8,568 nt of DNA, taken from Deltaproteobacteria bacterium. GTDB taxonomy: Bacteria; Desulfobacterota; DSM-4660; Desulfatiglandales; HGW-15. The notes below the pieces were generated by a model. The model was not told the origin of the DNA, did no database searches, and saw only the letters and a list, made by a program, of their open reading frames with translations. Shown here in pieces: positions 1 through 7,123 of this stretch. Numbering within the stretch: the first letter of the stretch is position 1; each line of letters starts with the position of its first letter. The stretch lies in the NCBI GenBank assembly GCA_019308525.1, contig JAFDIC010000332.1:1-8568 (forward strand), written 5' to 3'. The translations under genes and the position numbers were made by a program.

Positions 1-2
1 TA

Positions 3-1158
3 TGGGGACTTACGAAATACCCTATGAAGATAGCGATCTTGGATACAGGAATTGATGTGAACCATCCCAACCTGCGCGGGATTGTTAAAGGCGGGTTCGA
101 TGTCACCACAATGAGAGAAGGTATCCCTGTGGATGATAATGGCCATGGAACACATATAGCAGGGACCATATGTGCTCTTATCAGCAGTGCTGGATTCGGC
201 CTGAGCATTCCTGCGGAGCTATACTCTGTGAAGATCCTTGATCGTTATACCTATGGAGACCTGTACAATATCCTCTTGGGGCTCCAGTGGGCAATTACTC
301 GCAATATGGATCTGGTCAACTTGAGCGTGGCATACCGGGATGACAGTCCAGCGGTTCGCAAGGCAATAGAGAAGGCAACTCAAGCGGGGATGGTACTGAT
401 TGCGGCTGTTGGAAACCACTCAAACTGGGATGCACCTCCCATCGGTGCCGCACTTGTTGGAGCAGCAGATGGTGGAGCAGCAGATGGTGGAGCCGCGGAT
501 GGTGGAGCAGCAGATGGCGGAGCAGCAGACGGCAGCGGATGGTGGAGCAGCAGATGGCGGAGCAGCAGATGGCGGAGCAGCAGATGGTGGAGCAGCAGAT
601 GGCGGAGCAGCAGATGGTGGAGCAGCGGATGGCGGAGCAGCGGATGGCGGAGCAGCGGATGGCGGAGCAGGGGACGGCGGATATATGCCCTTGCCCAGGT
701 ATTCCGTGATGTATCCGGCACGATATCCCGAGGTCATAGCTGTGGGAGCCAGCACCTCCTATGGGGAATTGGCGCCCTTTTCAAACGCAGACGAAGCGCT
801 GGATTTGACAGCCCCTGGGGTGAATATCGTATCTACGACTACGAGGACACGAGGGAAAAAGAGGGGTAGTTTCGGCATGTGTAGCGGCACAAGCATGGCT
901 GCTCCCCATGTGACAGCTACTGTAGCAATGATGTTGGCATTGAATCCCACTCTGACTACGGAAGAGATAAGGCGTATACTCGTCGCTGCGTCAGAACCAC
1001 TCGGTAATTATGACGCTACGGGTGATCTTGACATGATAACAGCCCTGGAGATGGTCCAGGAGAATATGGGAGGGCTTGACGAGGCATTGTTCGCAGATCA
1101 GGCGATCTTGAGGTCCCTCGATGGGAGGAAACACCTGAAGTGGGCCTTGAGGAAGTAG
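3..1158 (+). pseudogene. Subtilisin-family (S8) serine protease, frameshifted in a GAADG repeat, 5' end outside window
   Basis: Subtilases hydrolyse peptide bonds with an Asp-His-Ser triad, and all three motifs are visible. Counting from the ATG at 24: DTGID with Asp7, NGHGTHIAG with His41, and AAVGN with the oxyanion Asn131. In the next frame, CSGTSMAAPH carries the catalytic Ser at 892-894. The frame is open to the window edge and reads WGL at positions 3-11, a motif commonly found just ahead of the Asp motif, so the true start, and any signal or pro-peptide, probably lies upstream. The two halves lie in different frames. Frame 0 stops at 869; the frame with the Ser motif runs to TAG at 1158. 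The switch falls in the minisatellite at 459-678, where one unit lacks 5 bp. The repeat sits in the loop between the oxyanion Asn and the YPARYPEVIAVGAS segment, so its length is probably tolerated. The unshifted product would lose the catalytic Ser and end in an Arg/Trp/Ser-rich tail. Family call is firm; whether the break is real is not. Confidence 0.87.
459..678 (+). repeat. 15-bp minisatellite encoding GAADG, 14 full units plus one 10-bp unit
   Basis: The unit is close to GGAGCAGCAGATGGT, with third-base changes (gca/gcg, gat/gac, ggt/ggc). Five full units occupy 459-533, a shortened 10-bp unit AGCGGATGGT occupies 534-543, and nine units occupy 544-678; the last encodes GAGDG. A 15-bp unit preserves the frame, so gain or loss of whole units would only change loop length. 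The 10-bp unit removes 5 bp and shifts the downstream frame. Silent variation between units suggests growth over some time rather than a single recent expansion. Confidence 0.95.
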
Positions 1159-1177
1159 AAAGTCGAAAGCCGACTTT
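1159..1177 (+). other. Small perfect hairpin right after the protease stop codon
   Basis: AAAGTCG (1159-1165) and CGACTTT (1171-1177) are exact inverted arms around the loop AAAGC, starting one base after the TAG. No run of T follows, so it is not a canonical intrinsic terminator. It could slow decay of the upstream message or attenuate read-through into the sensor gene. Confidence 0.35.
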
Positions 1178-1229
1178 GATAGGCCGCTTTCAACATGTCC
1201 GTGCCGTCATCACCCATGGAGGAAAGATT

Positions 1230-3212
1230 ATGAAGAAAGATCGCCGCCATAAGAAAAAGGAGATTAGGGTCAGGCTGCGCACAAAGTTCATGCTAAGCAT
1301 CATTGTTTTGGAAATAATGCTGATGACCGCCGTTATCTTCGTTGTTGAACACCAAATGCAGATCTCGATGCTAGATGAGTTCACAAAGCGTGGCCTTTCA
1401 CTGGCAAAAAACCTCGCAGCCATCAATACCAATTACCTGGCAACCTATAACTATGTAAACATTGAACAGAGTGTAGAAAGGGTTGTTTCAGAAAATGGCC
1501 TTGCATATGCAATAGTCTTGCTGTTCGATGGCGAAGTGGCAGCATACAGCGGCCCCATGAAAATGAAGTCAAGCATAATTAGGAGCGAAATGAATGAAAA
1601 TGCCATCAACAGTAACAAGGCATTGACCCAGTTCGGAAAAATGGTAGGCCCCGGCATTGACATATGCGATATTTCGGTGCCCATCCTGTTGAAAGGCGAA
1701 AAATGGGGCACGGTGAGGATAGGTCTATCCCTCAAAGACATGCATACGGCAATGATGAAGACGAGGCTCTCGCTGTTTGCCCTCGGGGCACTGGCAGTTA
1801 TCGTGAGCTGTCTGTTTTGCCTCGAGTTGGGCCGTCGAATCACCAAGCCAATTGGGAACCTGGTCAAAAGTGTGGAAGCCATATCAAACGGCGAGTATGA
1901 ACAACAGATAAAGATCACGACCAAGGATGAAATTGCATACCTCGGGATCAGGTTTGAAGAAATGCAAAAGGCCTTGAAGAATCAAATAAGCATGTTGACC
2001 GATACCAACGAAGAGTTGACGAAAAGCAATCGCCGCCTTCATAGCCTTTTTCACGTCAGCCAGGCCATGAACTCTATCCAAAACCAGCAGAAGCTCTATG
2101 ACCGGATCTTGGAGGCAGCCCTTACCGCAAGCGGGGATACCTTGGGGGGAAACCTGATTGTATTCGACCAGGAGGAGAATCCCCAAGTTGTAGCGAGAAC
2201 ATGGAAAGGCCGCAGAGAGCAGGAATTAGGGAGTCCCGCAAAACACATTCTGGAGAGCGAGACTTACGAACAGTACCATTGGTTTGTGGCAAATCCCGGG
2301 ATGAAGCCTCTCCTGGCCAGGGTGGAGAATTTCCAAAGGGACACGACTATATTCAGTATGAAAATAGATTGTGATCCGGGTTTTGAATTTCTTTCGATAC
2401 CCTTGCAGCAGTCAGATACACTCTTGGGCTACATCAATCTGATCAAGACAAACGAAGACGGCAAGATCGACAACTCGACCTTGCAGACCCTTTCTGTCTT
2501 GGCAAGCCATGCTACGGCATCGATCAAGAATAATAGACTGTTCAATGAATTGGAAGAGGCCTACCTCAACTCCATCAAGTCTTTGGCCAAGACCCAAGAA
2601 TTCAAGGACGAGTATACCTACGGACATGCGGAAAGAGTTGCGAAGATATGCATGAAGATAGGCAAAGAGATGTGCATGGACGAGAAGTCTCTGAAGGTCC
2701 TCTACAATGCAGCGCTTTTGCATGACATCGGGAAGATTGGTGTCGTAGAAAAGATTCTTAACAAGAACTCAGATCTGGATCCCGAGGAGTGGAACCAGAT
2801 AAGGCAACACCCCGTATCCGGGGAAGAGATCTTGCGTCCACTGCTTTCATTGAGCGAGGAATGCAGGATTGTCCGTCATCACCACGAAAGAGAAGACGGG
2901 AGGGGATATCCGGATGGTCTGTACGGCAGTCGCCTCTCACTTTCGGAAAAAATCATAATTGTAGCAGACGCCTTTGACGCCATGAACTCAAAACGTGCAT
3001 ACAGGCCTCCGCTTTCTCTGGGGGAAATAAAGGAAGAGTTGGAGGCAAACAAGGGAACCCAGTTTGATGAAGAGGTAGTTGATGTCTTTTTGGGTACCCT
3101 GGAATCGGAATATGAATACATGGTCAAGGGAAATGTGGCCAAGGAAGGAAAGGTGGTTCCATTTCAATTCTTTAGCTCTAACGATAATTCCTTGGAAAAT
3201 GCTCGTTCTTAG
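1230..3212 (+). CDS. Membrane sensor with HAMP, GAF-like and HD-GYP domains (putative c-di-GMP phosphodiesterase)
   Basis: A 660-residue inner-membrane signalling protein. The ATG at 1230 is preferred over an upstream GTG at 1140 because GGAGG lies at 1218-1222 with good spacing and the basic MKKDRRHKKK start precedes the first membrane segment. Order: TM1 about 20-39; periplasmic sensory region about 40-178; TM2 about 180-200; HAMP about 200-253 (RRITKPI...); coiled coil; GAF-like region about 270-450; HD-GYP about 460-640. The HD-GYP signature is complete: HAERV at His466, LLHDIGKIG with His498-Asp499, HHER-EDGRGYP at 551-561, then DGLYG. In this family these residues bind a two- or three-metal centre and hydrolyse c-di-GMP to pGpG/GMP. 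The stop lies 15 bp before the next ATG, suggesting co-transcription with the binding-protein gene. The periplasmic ligand is unknown; binding of ligand there probably controls the output domain. Confidence 0.93.
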   Translation: MKKDRRHKKKEIRVRLRTKFMLSIIVLEIMLMTAVIFVVEHQMQISMLDEFTKRGLSLAKNLAAINTNYLATYNYVNIEQSVERVVSENGLAYAIVLLFDGEVAAYSGPMKMKSSIIRSEMNENAINSNKALTQFGKMVGPGIDICDISVPILLKGEKWGTVRIGLSLKDMHTAMMKTRLSLFALGALAVIVSCLFCLELGRRITKPIGNLVKSVEAISNGEYEQQIKITTKDEIAYLGIRFEEMQKALKNQISMLTDTNEELTKSNRRLHSLFHVSQAMNSIQNQQKLYDRILEAALTASGDTLGGNLIVFDQEENPQVVARTWKGRREQELGSPAKHILESETYEQYHWFVANPGMKPLLARVENFQRDTTIFSMKIDCDPGFEFLSIPLQQSDTLLGYINLIKTNEDGKIDNSTLQTLSVLASHATASIKNNRLFNELEEAYLNSIKSLAKTQEFKDEYTYGHAERVAKICMKIGKEMCMDEKSLKVLYNAALLHDIGKIGVVEKILNKNSDLDPEEWNQIRQHPVSGEEILRPLLSLSEECRIVRHHHEREDGRGYPDGLYGSRLSLSEKIIIVADAFDAMNSKRAYRPPLSLGEIKEELEANKGTQFDEEVVDVFLGTLESEYEYMVKGNVAKEGKVVPFQFFSSNDNSLENARS

Positions 3213-3227
3213 ATGGGAGGGGAAAGA

Positions 3228-4878
3228 ATGATCCTTTTTTTCAATACAAAAAGGCTTCGGGTATTTATTTTTGAGTTTCTTACCCTGTTCTTGTTGATCA
3301 GTTGTCTCCAGGGTCCTGTCAATGGCGGGGGGATGCCAAAATACGGGGGAACCTATAGAGTTCCCCTTGCCAGTGAACCAACCAGCCTCGACCCTGCATA
3401 TATTACCGACATTTACTCTGTTAATGTCGCAATGAACATATTTGATGGGCTCGTGGAGTTCGATAGGGAACTGAATGTGGTTCCGGCCATCGCCAGAGTC
3501 TGGAAGATTTCCCGTGATCATCTCACTTACACGTTCTTTCTCCGTCGGGGTGTGAGATTTCATAACGGGCGCGAGGTAACGGCCAGAGATTTTATTTTCT
3601 CCATAAGCAGGATACTGAGTCCTGATACCAGATCCCCGGTGGCGTCCTTTTTCTTGAACATAAAAGGAGCCAGAGCCTACAACAATGGAAGGGCGTTTTC
3701 CATAAGTGGCTTGAGAGCACCAGATCCCTATACACTTAAGATTGAACTCGAACACCCCTTTACCCCCTTCCTGTCCATACTGGCCATGGCAAATGCCAAG
3801 GTGGTGCCCGTGGAAGCGCTGGGTCCTTCCTTCGGCAGGCATCCCGTGGGGACAGGGCCCTACCGGTTCAAATCTTGGGAGCCAGGGGAAAAAATCATCC
3901 TGATGGCCAATGAGAACTATTTCGGGGGTAGGCCCTTTCTGGATTCCCTGTATTTCAAGATCCTTTCTGGATTCCCTGTATTTCAAGATCTACCAGAATA
4001 TAGAATGGGAGAAGATCTTTGAGGACTTCCAAGATGGATATCTCGACCAAGCAATTATTCCAAGCAACAGGTATGAGAAAATCATTTCAGATCCCAGTTA
4101 TGCAGAGAGATTTACATTGATAAGCAAACCCACCTTGAATCTCGTATATATCGGAATGAACGTGAACACTAAGCCGTTTGATGACGTAAGGGTGCGTAAA
4201 GCGATTTCCTATGCGGTTGACACCGAAAGTATAGTGAAAAACATAACAAAGAGAGGGAGCATTCCTGCAAGAGGGGTGTTGCCTCCCGGAGTGGCTGGTT
4301 TCAACCCCAAGTTTAAAGGCTATGGATATGATCCTCAAAAGGCCCTGCAACTCCTTCAGGAAGCCGGGCACCCCATGGGTCGCGGCATTGAACCAATAGA
4401 GATATGGACGGTATCAAAGTCGGAGAGCGTCCAGAAAGAGCTCCAGGCCTATAAGCACTATCTGGCCCAAATGGGCATTAAACTCGTTCCAAGGGTGGCA
4501 AAAAACTGGGCGGAGTTTCTGAAGCGAATAAACGAAAAGAAGGCTCCCATGTATTATGCTGCTTGGTATGCTGATTACCCGGATCCAGACAACTTCCTCT
4601 ATGTGCTGTTTCACTCGAAAAGCCGGACAAACAGAATGGGATATAGAAATCCGGAGGTGGATGAGATGCTGGAGAGGGCGAGGAGGGAAATTGACTACAT
4701 GGAACGTGTGAAGCTTTACCGGGATATCGAGAGAATGGTGATGCAGGAGGCTCCTATCATCTGTCAGCATGTCAACAGTTTCAATTACCTGTTTCAACGC
4801 TGGGTCGGAGGAGTGAAGGTAAGTTATTTGGGAGCAGCATATATACCCTTCAGAGAGGTGTGGATCGAGAAGGAATGA
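3228..4878 (+). pseudogene. ABC-type peptide/solute-binding lipoprotein (SBP family 5), frameshifted by a 28-bp duplication
   Basis: Family-5 binding proteins capture peptides, nickel or other solutes for an ABC importer or a sensor. The ATG at 3228 follows GGGAGGGG at 3215-3222 and begins a signal peptide with a lipobox, LISC, putting the lipidated Cys at residue 26. Family landmarks: GTYRVPLASEPTSLDPAY near the mature N-terminus, LTYTFFLRRGVRFHNGRE, PFDDVRVRKAISYAVD, and near the C-terminus YADYPDPDNFL. The frame breaks at 3934-3990. Read as given, translation ends at 4022 after about 264 residues; the rest continues in the next frame to TGA at 4878. Dropping one 28-bp copy joins the parts as GRPFLDSLYFKIYQNIEWEK and gives about 540 residues, a normal family length. 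No permease or ATPase gene lies in the window, so it may serve a distant transporter or the adjacent sensor. Confidence 0.9.
3934..3990 (+). repeat. Exact 28-bp tandem duplication that breaks the binding-protein gene
   Basis: Bases 3934-3961 are repeated without change at 3962-3989, and base 3990 also matches, so the period-28 match covers 57 bp. Both copies read CCTTTCTGGATT...TTCAAGAT. Because 28 is not a multiple of 3, the second copy shifts the frame. The copies being identical points to a very recent event, a reversible switch, or an assembly artefact. Confidence 0.95.
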
Positions 4879-5158
4879 ATCATTATTGACCCGGCAATAG
4901 AATAGGCTTGCTCTCTCATGCCGGACTTGATGGGTCAGCCCCGTGCCTGAAGGGGAGGTATCAAGTGCGTTCCTGGATTCCTGCTCGAGTTTATGGCGGA
5001 GTGGTCCGGGGCCGGCCTGGGTCCTTTGATGTATTTGGGCAGGGGAGTAATGATCAAGGGCCTGTCAAAAACATTGCATCCTTTTCTCAGCGGAGTTATA
5101 TTTCGTAGAGTCCAATCCAAAAGCCTTTTGTAAGAAGAGCACTGTCCGGGGCGGAAAC
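4879..5158. other. Intergenic gap between the binding-protein gene and the ycgN-like operon
   Basis: No convincing gene. A 66-codon open frame at 4908-5108 has no ribosome site and no protein-like pattern. Loosely spaced inverted pairs (CCGGCA/TGCCGG; ACTTGAT/ATCAAGT at 4924-4930 and 4959-4965) could form a weak hairpin but have no T-run. The stretch TTCCTGGATTCCTGCTCGAG near 4972-4990 resembles the 'TGGATTCC' dispersed intergenic repeats frequent in delta-proteobacteria. A possible promoter lies at 5074-5102. Confidence 0.5.
5074..5102 (+). promoter_or_regulatory. Candidate sigma-70-type promoter for the ycgN-like/radical SAM operon
   Basis: TTGCAT at 5074-5079 and TATATT at 5097-5102 are separated by 17 bp. 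The -10 box matches the consensus at five of six bases, the -35 at three. Transcription would start near 5109, leaving a leader of about 50 bases before the GTG at 5159. Confidence 0.45.
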
Positions 5159-5584
5159 GTGAGTCAAGGCGGAGCGCATTTTTGGAAGACGAGAACTCTT
5201 GAGGAGATGAGCCAGGAGGAGTGGGAGTCTCTCTGTGATGGATGCGCGGTTTGCTGCCTCGAGAAGATCCAGGACGATGATACAGGTATCGTCTGGCTGA
5301 CCCCCGTTCCTTGCAAGTATCTGGATATCAGCAACTGCATGTGCACTGTCTATGAGATAAGGACGGTGGCAAACCCCTCTTGTATCAAACTGACACCCGA
5401 GAAGTTACCGGAAATCCACTGGCTCCCTGAAACATGCGCCTACCGAATCATAGCCCAGGGAGGGGACCTCCCCTGGTGGCATCCGCTCATTTCCGGAGAC
5501 CGGAATTCAGTGCACGAAGCGGGGGTGTCGGCAAGGGCCATGGTTGTATCCGCTGTTAAGACCCGCCCCGAGGACCTCTCCTGA
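5159..5584 (+). CDS. ycgN: YcgN/UPF0260-family Cys-rich protein (CxxCxxCC)
   Basis: A 141-residue protein that follows E. coli YcgN along its length: FWKTRTLEEMSQEEWESLC at the N-terminus, CDGCAVCC at 26-33 (C-x2-C-x2-CC), a second Cys group at Cys52, Cys60 and Cys62, then PSCIKLTPEKLP (Cys75) and WLPETCAYR (Cys93), and DLPWWHPL. With nine Cys in conserved spacing it probably binds a metal or Fe-S cluster; this is inferred from the family and the biochemical role is not established. GTG at 5159 is chosen because the family start falls a few residues before FWKTRTL. It has no signal peptide, so it is cytoplasmic. The stop lies 29 bp before the radical SAM start, indicating an operon. It is slightly shorter than YcgN at the C-terminus. 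Confidence 0.88.
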   Translation: MSQGGAHFWKTRTLEEMSQEEWESLCDGCAVCCLEKIQDDDTGIVWLTPVPCKYLDISNCMCTVYEIRTVANPSCIKLTPEKLPEIHWLPETCAYRIIAQGGDLPWWHPLISGDRNSVHEAGVSARAMVVSAVKTRPEDLS

Positions 5585-5590
5585 GATTCC

Positions 5591-5613
5591 TGGAATGGGA
5601 GAGCTACATTCCA
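5591..5613 (+). promoter_or_regulatory. Hairpin with the Shine-Dalgarno in its loop, abutting the radical SAM start codon
   Basis: TGGAATG (5591-5597) and CATTCCA (5607-5613) are perfect inverted arms around the nine-base loop GGAGAGCTA, and the ATG begins at 5614. The GGAGAG ribosome site is thus presented in the loop. The fold may brake or tune translation; this is inference from sequence alone. Confidence 0.5.
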
Positions 5614-6582
5614 ATGAAATTGTTTGAGGCGGAAAAAAAGAGCCGCGTACTGACGAGGGCAGAGTTCGGGTGCCTCAAGAAGCATTACAGGATCAACGTG
5701 ACCAGGGGTTGTGAATTCAAGTGTGTCTACTGCTATGCAAGGGGTTATCGCTGGGCACCCGGGCAGGACGAAGTATACCTTTACAGCAACCTGCCTGAAA
5801 AGCTCGAGCGGGAACTCGACAGGGGTAGGAGACACAGGCCAGTCGAATGGATCATTTTCAATACGTCATCGGACTCCTTTCAGAGTCATCCGCGCATCCT
5901 GGACATAACCTACAGGACCATGACCTCTCTCCTGGAAAGGGGAATAGGGTTTTCATTCCTGACAAAAGGCAAGATCCCGGGCCGCTTCATCAAGCTCTTC
6001 GCTGATTATCCAGACCTGGTTCATGCGAGGATCGGGTTGGTATCGTTAAGTGAAAACTATCAGAAACTCTTTGAGCCGAGGGCAGCAAAGGCCCAAGAAC
6101 GCCTCGATAATGTCACCAGGCTTATGGAGGCCGGGATCCGGGTGGAGGTAAGAATAGATCCTGTCATTCCATTCTATACGGATGATGATAGGTCGATTAG
6201 TTCCCTCTACCTTGCCTTGGCTGAGAGGGGTATCAAGAGGGTCAGCGTGAGTTACTTGCACCTGAGACCATCCGTCCTTTCACAGCTTCAAGAGGAGTTG
6301 CCGCGCTCCGTGATAAAAGTCCTGATGAGTTGCTTTGAGACTCAGACATGGTCGGAAGTCGGTTCTTCCACCCGGAGCAAGTTAGTTCCCCTCAAGCTCA
6401 GAGAAAGGGGCTATGAGCGATTTTTCCGGTTGGCGAAGCAGCACGGCATAGAGCCGGTTGTGTGCTCCTGTAAGAATCCTGACATCAAAGGTGCGGGTCT
6501 CTGCACTGCGGAATGGCCTGTCGCAAAGACCTATGAGTCTTCAAGGAGATTTGGGAGGCAGTTAACGCTCTTTCCCCAGTAG
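5614..6582 (+). CDS. Radical SAM protein, spore-photolyase-like (SPL/COG1533-type)
   Basis: A 322-residue cytoplasmic enzyme candidate. RGCEFKCVYCYARGY supplies Cys33, Cys37 and Cys40 in the C-x3-C-x2-C order that ligates the [4Fe-4S] cluster used to cleave S-adenosylmethionine. The following NTSSDSFQSHPRIL, FSFLTKGKIPGRF, ARIGLVSL and VEVRIDPVIPF segments match the barrel strands of the SPL-like group. A second Cys set, CSCKNPDIKGAGLC (Cys284, Cys286, Cys297), lies near the C-terminus and could bind another cluster or a metal. The substrate is unknown: relatives are often labelled DNA repair photolyases, but that function is proven only for true spore photoproduct lyase, and no sporulation context is present. 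Likely co-translated with the ycgN-like gene 29 bp upstream; the start is set by the GGAGAG at 5598-5603. Confidence 0.88.
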   Translation: MKLFEAEKKSRVLTRAEFGCLKKHYRINVTRGCEFKCVYCYARGYRWAPGQDEVYLYSNLPEKLERELDRGRRHRPVEWIIFNTSSDSFQSHPRILDITYRTMTSLLERGIGFSFLTKGKIPGRFIKLFADYPDLVHARIGLVSLSENYQKLFEPRAAKAQERLDNVTRLMEAGIRVEVRIDPVIPFYTDDDRSISSLYLALAERGIKRVSVSYLHLRPSVLSQLQEELPRSVIKVLMSCFETQTWSEVGSSTRSKLVPLKLRERGYERFFRLAKQHGIEPVVCSCKNPDIKGAGLCTAEWPVAKTYESSRRFGRQLTLFPQ

Positions 6583-6777
6583 ATTTTCGGATCAATCGGT
6601 CGATGGCAGATGCCCCGGTGTGGAGTATATTCCTTATTCAGGCGGCAGCAATGCCAGGTAAAGCGTTCGGGGTCTTGCACGTGTAGGCCTGGGCACAGGA
6701 AGACACAATCGAGAAAGTGGCTCAAATCAGCCAGAACAATCTCTACGACCTTTCAGCTAATGTGCTGTCTCAGCCCA
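6583..6777. other. Non-coding or decayed stretch between the radical SAM gene and the integrase stump
   Basis: No intact gene. A 121-codon + strand frame crossing it (6610-6975) has no ribosome site and overlaps the integrase stump antisense, so it is judged spurious. In another + frame, after a TAG at about 6687, the residues AWAQEDTIEKVAQISQNNLY resemble the C-terminal helix of TatD-type metallohydrolases. This may be the last trace of a lost gene, but the match is short and I would not rely on it. Confidence 0.35.
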
Positions 6778-6957
6778 TTATCCCAAGAACTCTGCCGGGC
6801 TTTTCACACCTCCGTCAGGAATATGATCCAGGCTTCCGTTGTAAAACTGAAGAAACCCGTCCAACCACCCGACATAATACTTCACCTTAGCCGGGGGAAT
6901 CCCCCGCGCCTTTTGAAAAAACGATCGAAGATCGTCTTTTGTCTGAATCTTATTCAT
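6778..6957 (-). pseudogene. intI: N-terminal stump of an integron-type tyrosine recombinase
   Basis: An open frame of 59 residues starting MNKIQTKDDL at 6957 and stopping at TAA 6780-6778. It carries the SAM-like core-binding pattern of integron integrases: DLRSFFQKARGIPPAK, then YYVGWLDGFLQFY (consensus: P.K..YYV.W...F..F). A full IntI has about 320-340 residues; the catalytic domain with the Arg-His-Arg-Tyr residues is missing. None of the three minus-strand frames between 6777 and 6583 resumes a recognisable integrase, so this is a truncation rather than one nonsense mutation. Its divergent orientation to the cassettes is what integrons show. It could in principle be any tyrosine recombinase N-terminus, but the adjacent attC sites favour IntI. 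Confidence 0.72.
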
Positions 6958-7100
6958 AATTGCGAAACCTATTGATTATATATCACAACCGATAGTTGGT
7001 ATCATAATTTTTATTGACATTTCAATAGGTAAACTGTATGTCCTCAAAAAGAATGGGCCAGATCGACATTTTGCATCATAATGCATAATCTATGTTAGAT
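6958..7100. other. attI-like recombination region between intI stump and first cassette
   Basis: AT-rich spacer of about 140 bp. It ends in GTTAGAT (7094-7100), a perfect GTTRRRY core; recombination would occur between the G and the first T. A 9-bp perfect inverted repeat, ACCTATTGA (6967-6975) and TCAATAGGT (7022-7030), frames the promoter zone. On the minus strand TATAAT (6980-6975) could be the -10 box of intI. A shorter inverted pair, TGCAT/ATGCA, lies just left of the core at about 7072-7085. attI sites are poorly conserved, so the call rests mainly on position and core. Confidence 0.6.
7014..7042 (+). promoter_or_regulatory. Candidate cassette promoter (Pc-like)
   Basis: A perfect -35 hexamer TTGACA at 7014-7019 is followed after 17 bp by TATGTC (7037-7042), a poor -10 box with TG just ahead of it. 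Position and direction fit a Pc promoter driving the cassettes. The weak -10 keeps confidence low. Confidence 0.35.
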
Positions 7101-7123
7101 GAAGATAATAGGGGAGATTATAG

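Noticed and set aside
380..755. Long minus-strand open frames across the protease gene
   Set aside because: They are by-products of the GAADG repeat, which has no stop codons in several frames; the translations are low-complexity and lack ribosome sites.
1140..1229. Upstream GTG start giving a 690-residue HD-GYP protein
   Set aside because: It overlaps the protease end, has no good ribosome site, and would place 30 extra residues before the basic N-terminus; GGAGG at 1218-1222 supports 1230.
4908..5108. 66-codon + strand frame in the gap
   Set aside because: No ribosome site, no protein-like pattern, and part of it reads through a repeat-like TGGATTCC stretch.
6531..6725. Minus-strand 64-codon frame ending inside the radical SAM gene
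   Set aside because: It does not resemble the missing part of an integrase and overlaps a well-supported gene; treated as chance.
6892..6906. GC hairpin CGGGGG-AAT-CCCCCG followed by a short T-run, terminator-like
   Set aside because: It lies within the integrase coding sequence (the RGIPPA codons), and only four T follow at a distance.
6610..6975. 121-codon + strand frame
   Set aside because: It runs antisense to the integrase stump, has no ribosome site, and is rich in Cys, Ser and Arg without any known pattern.
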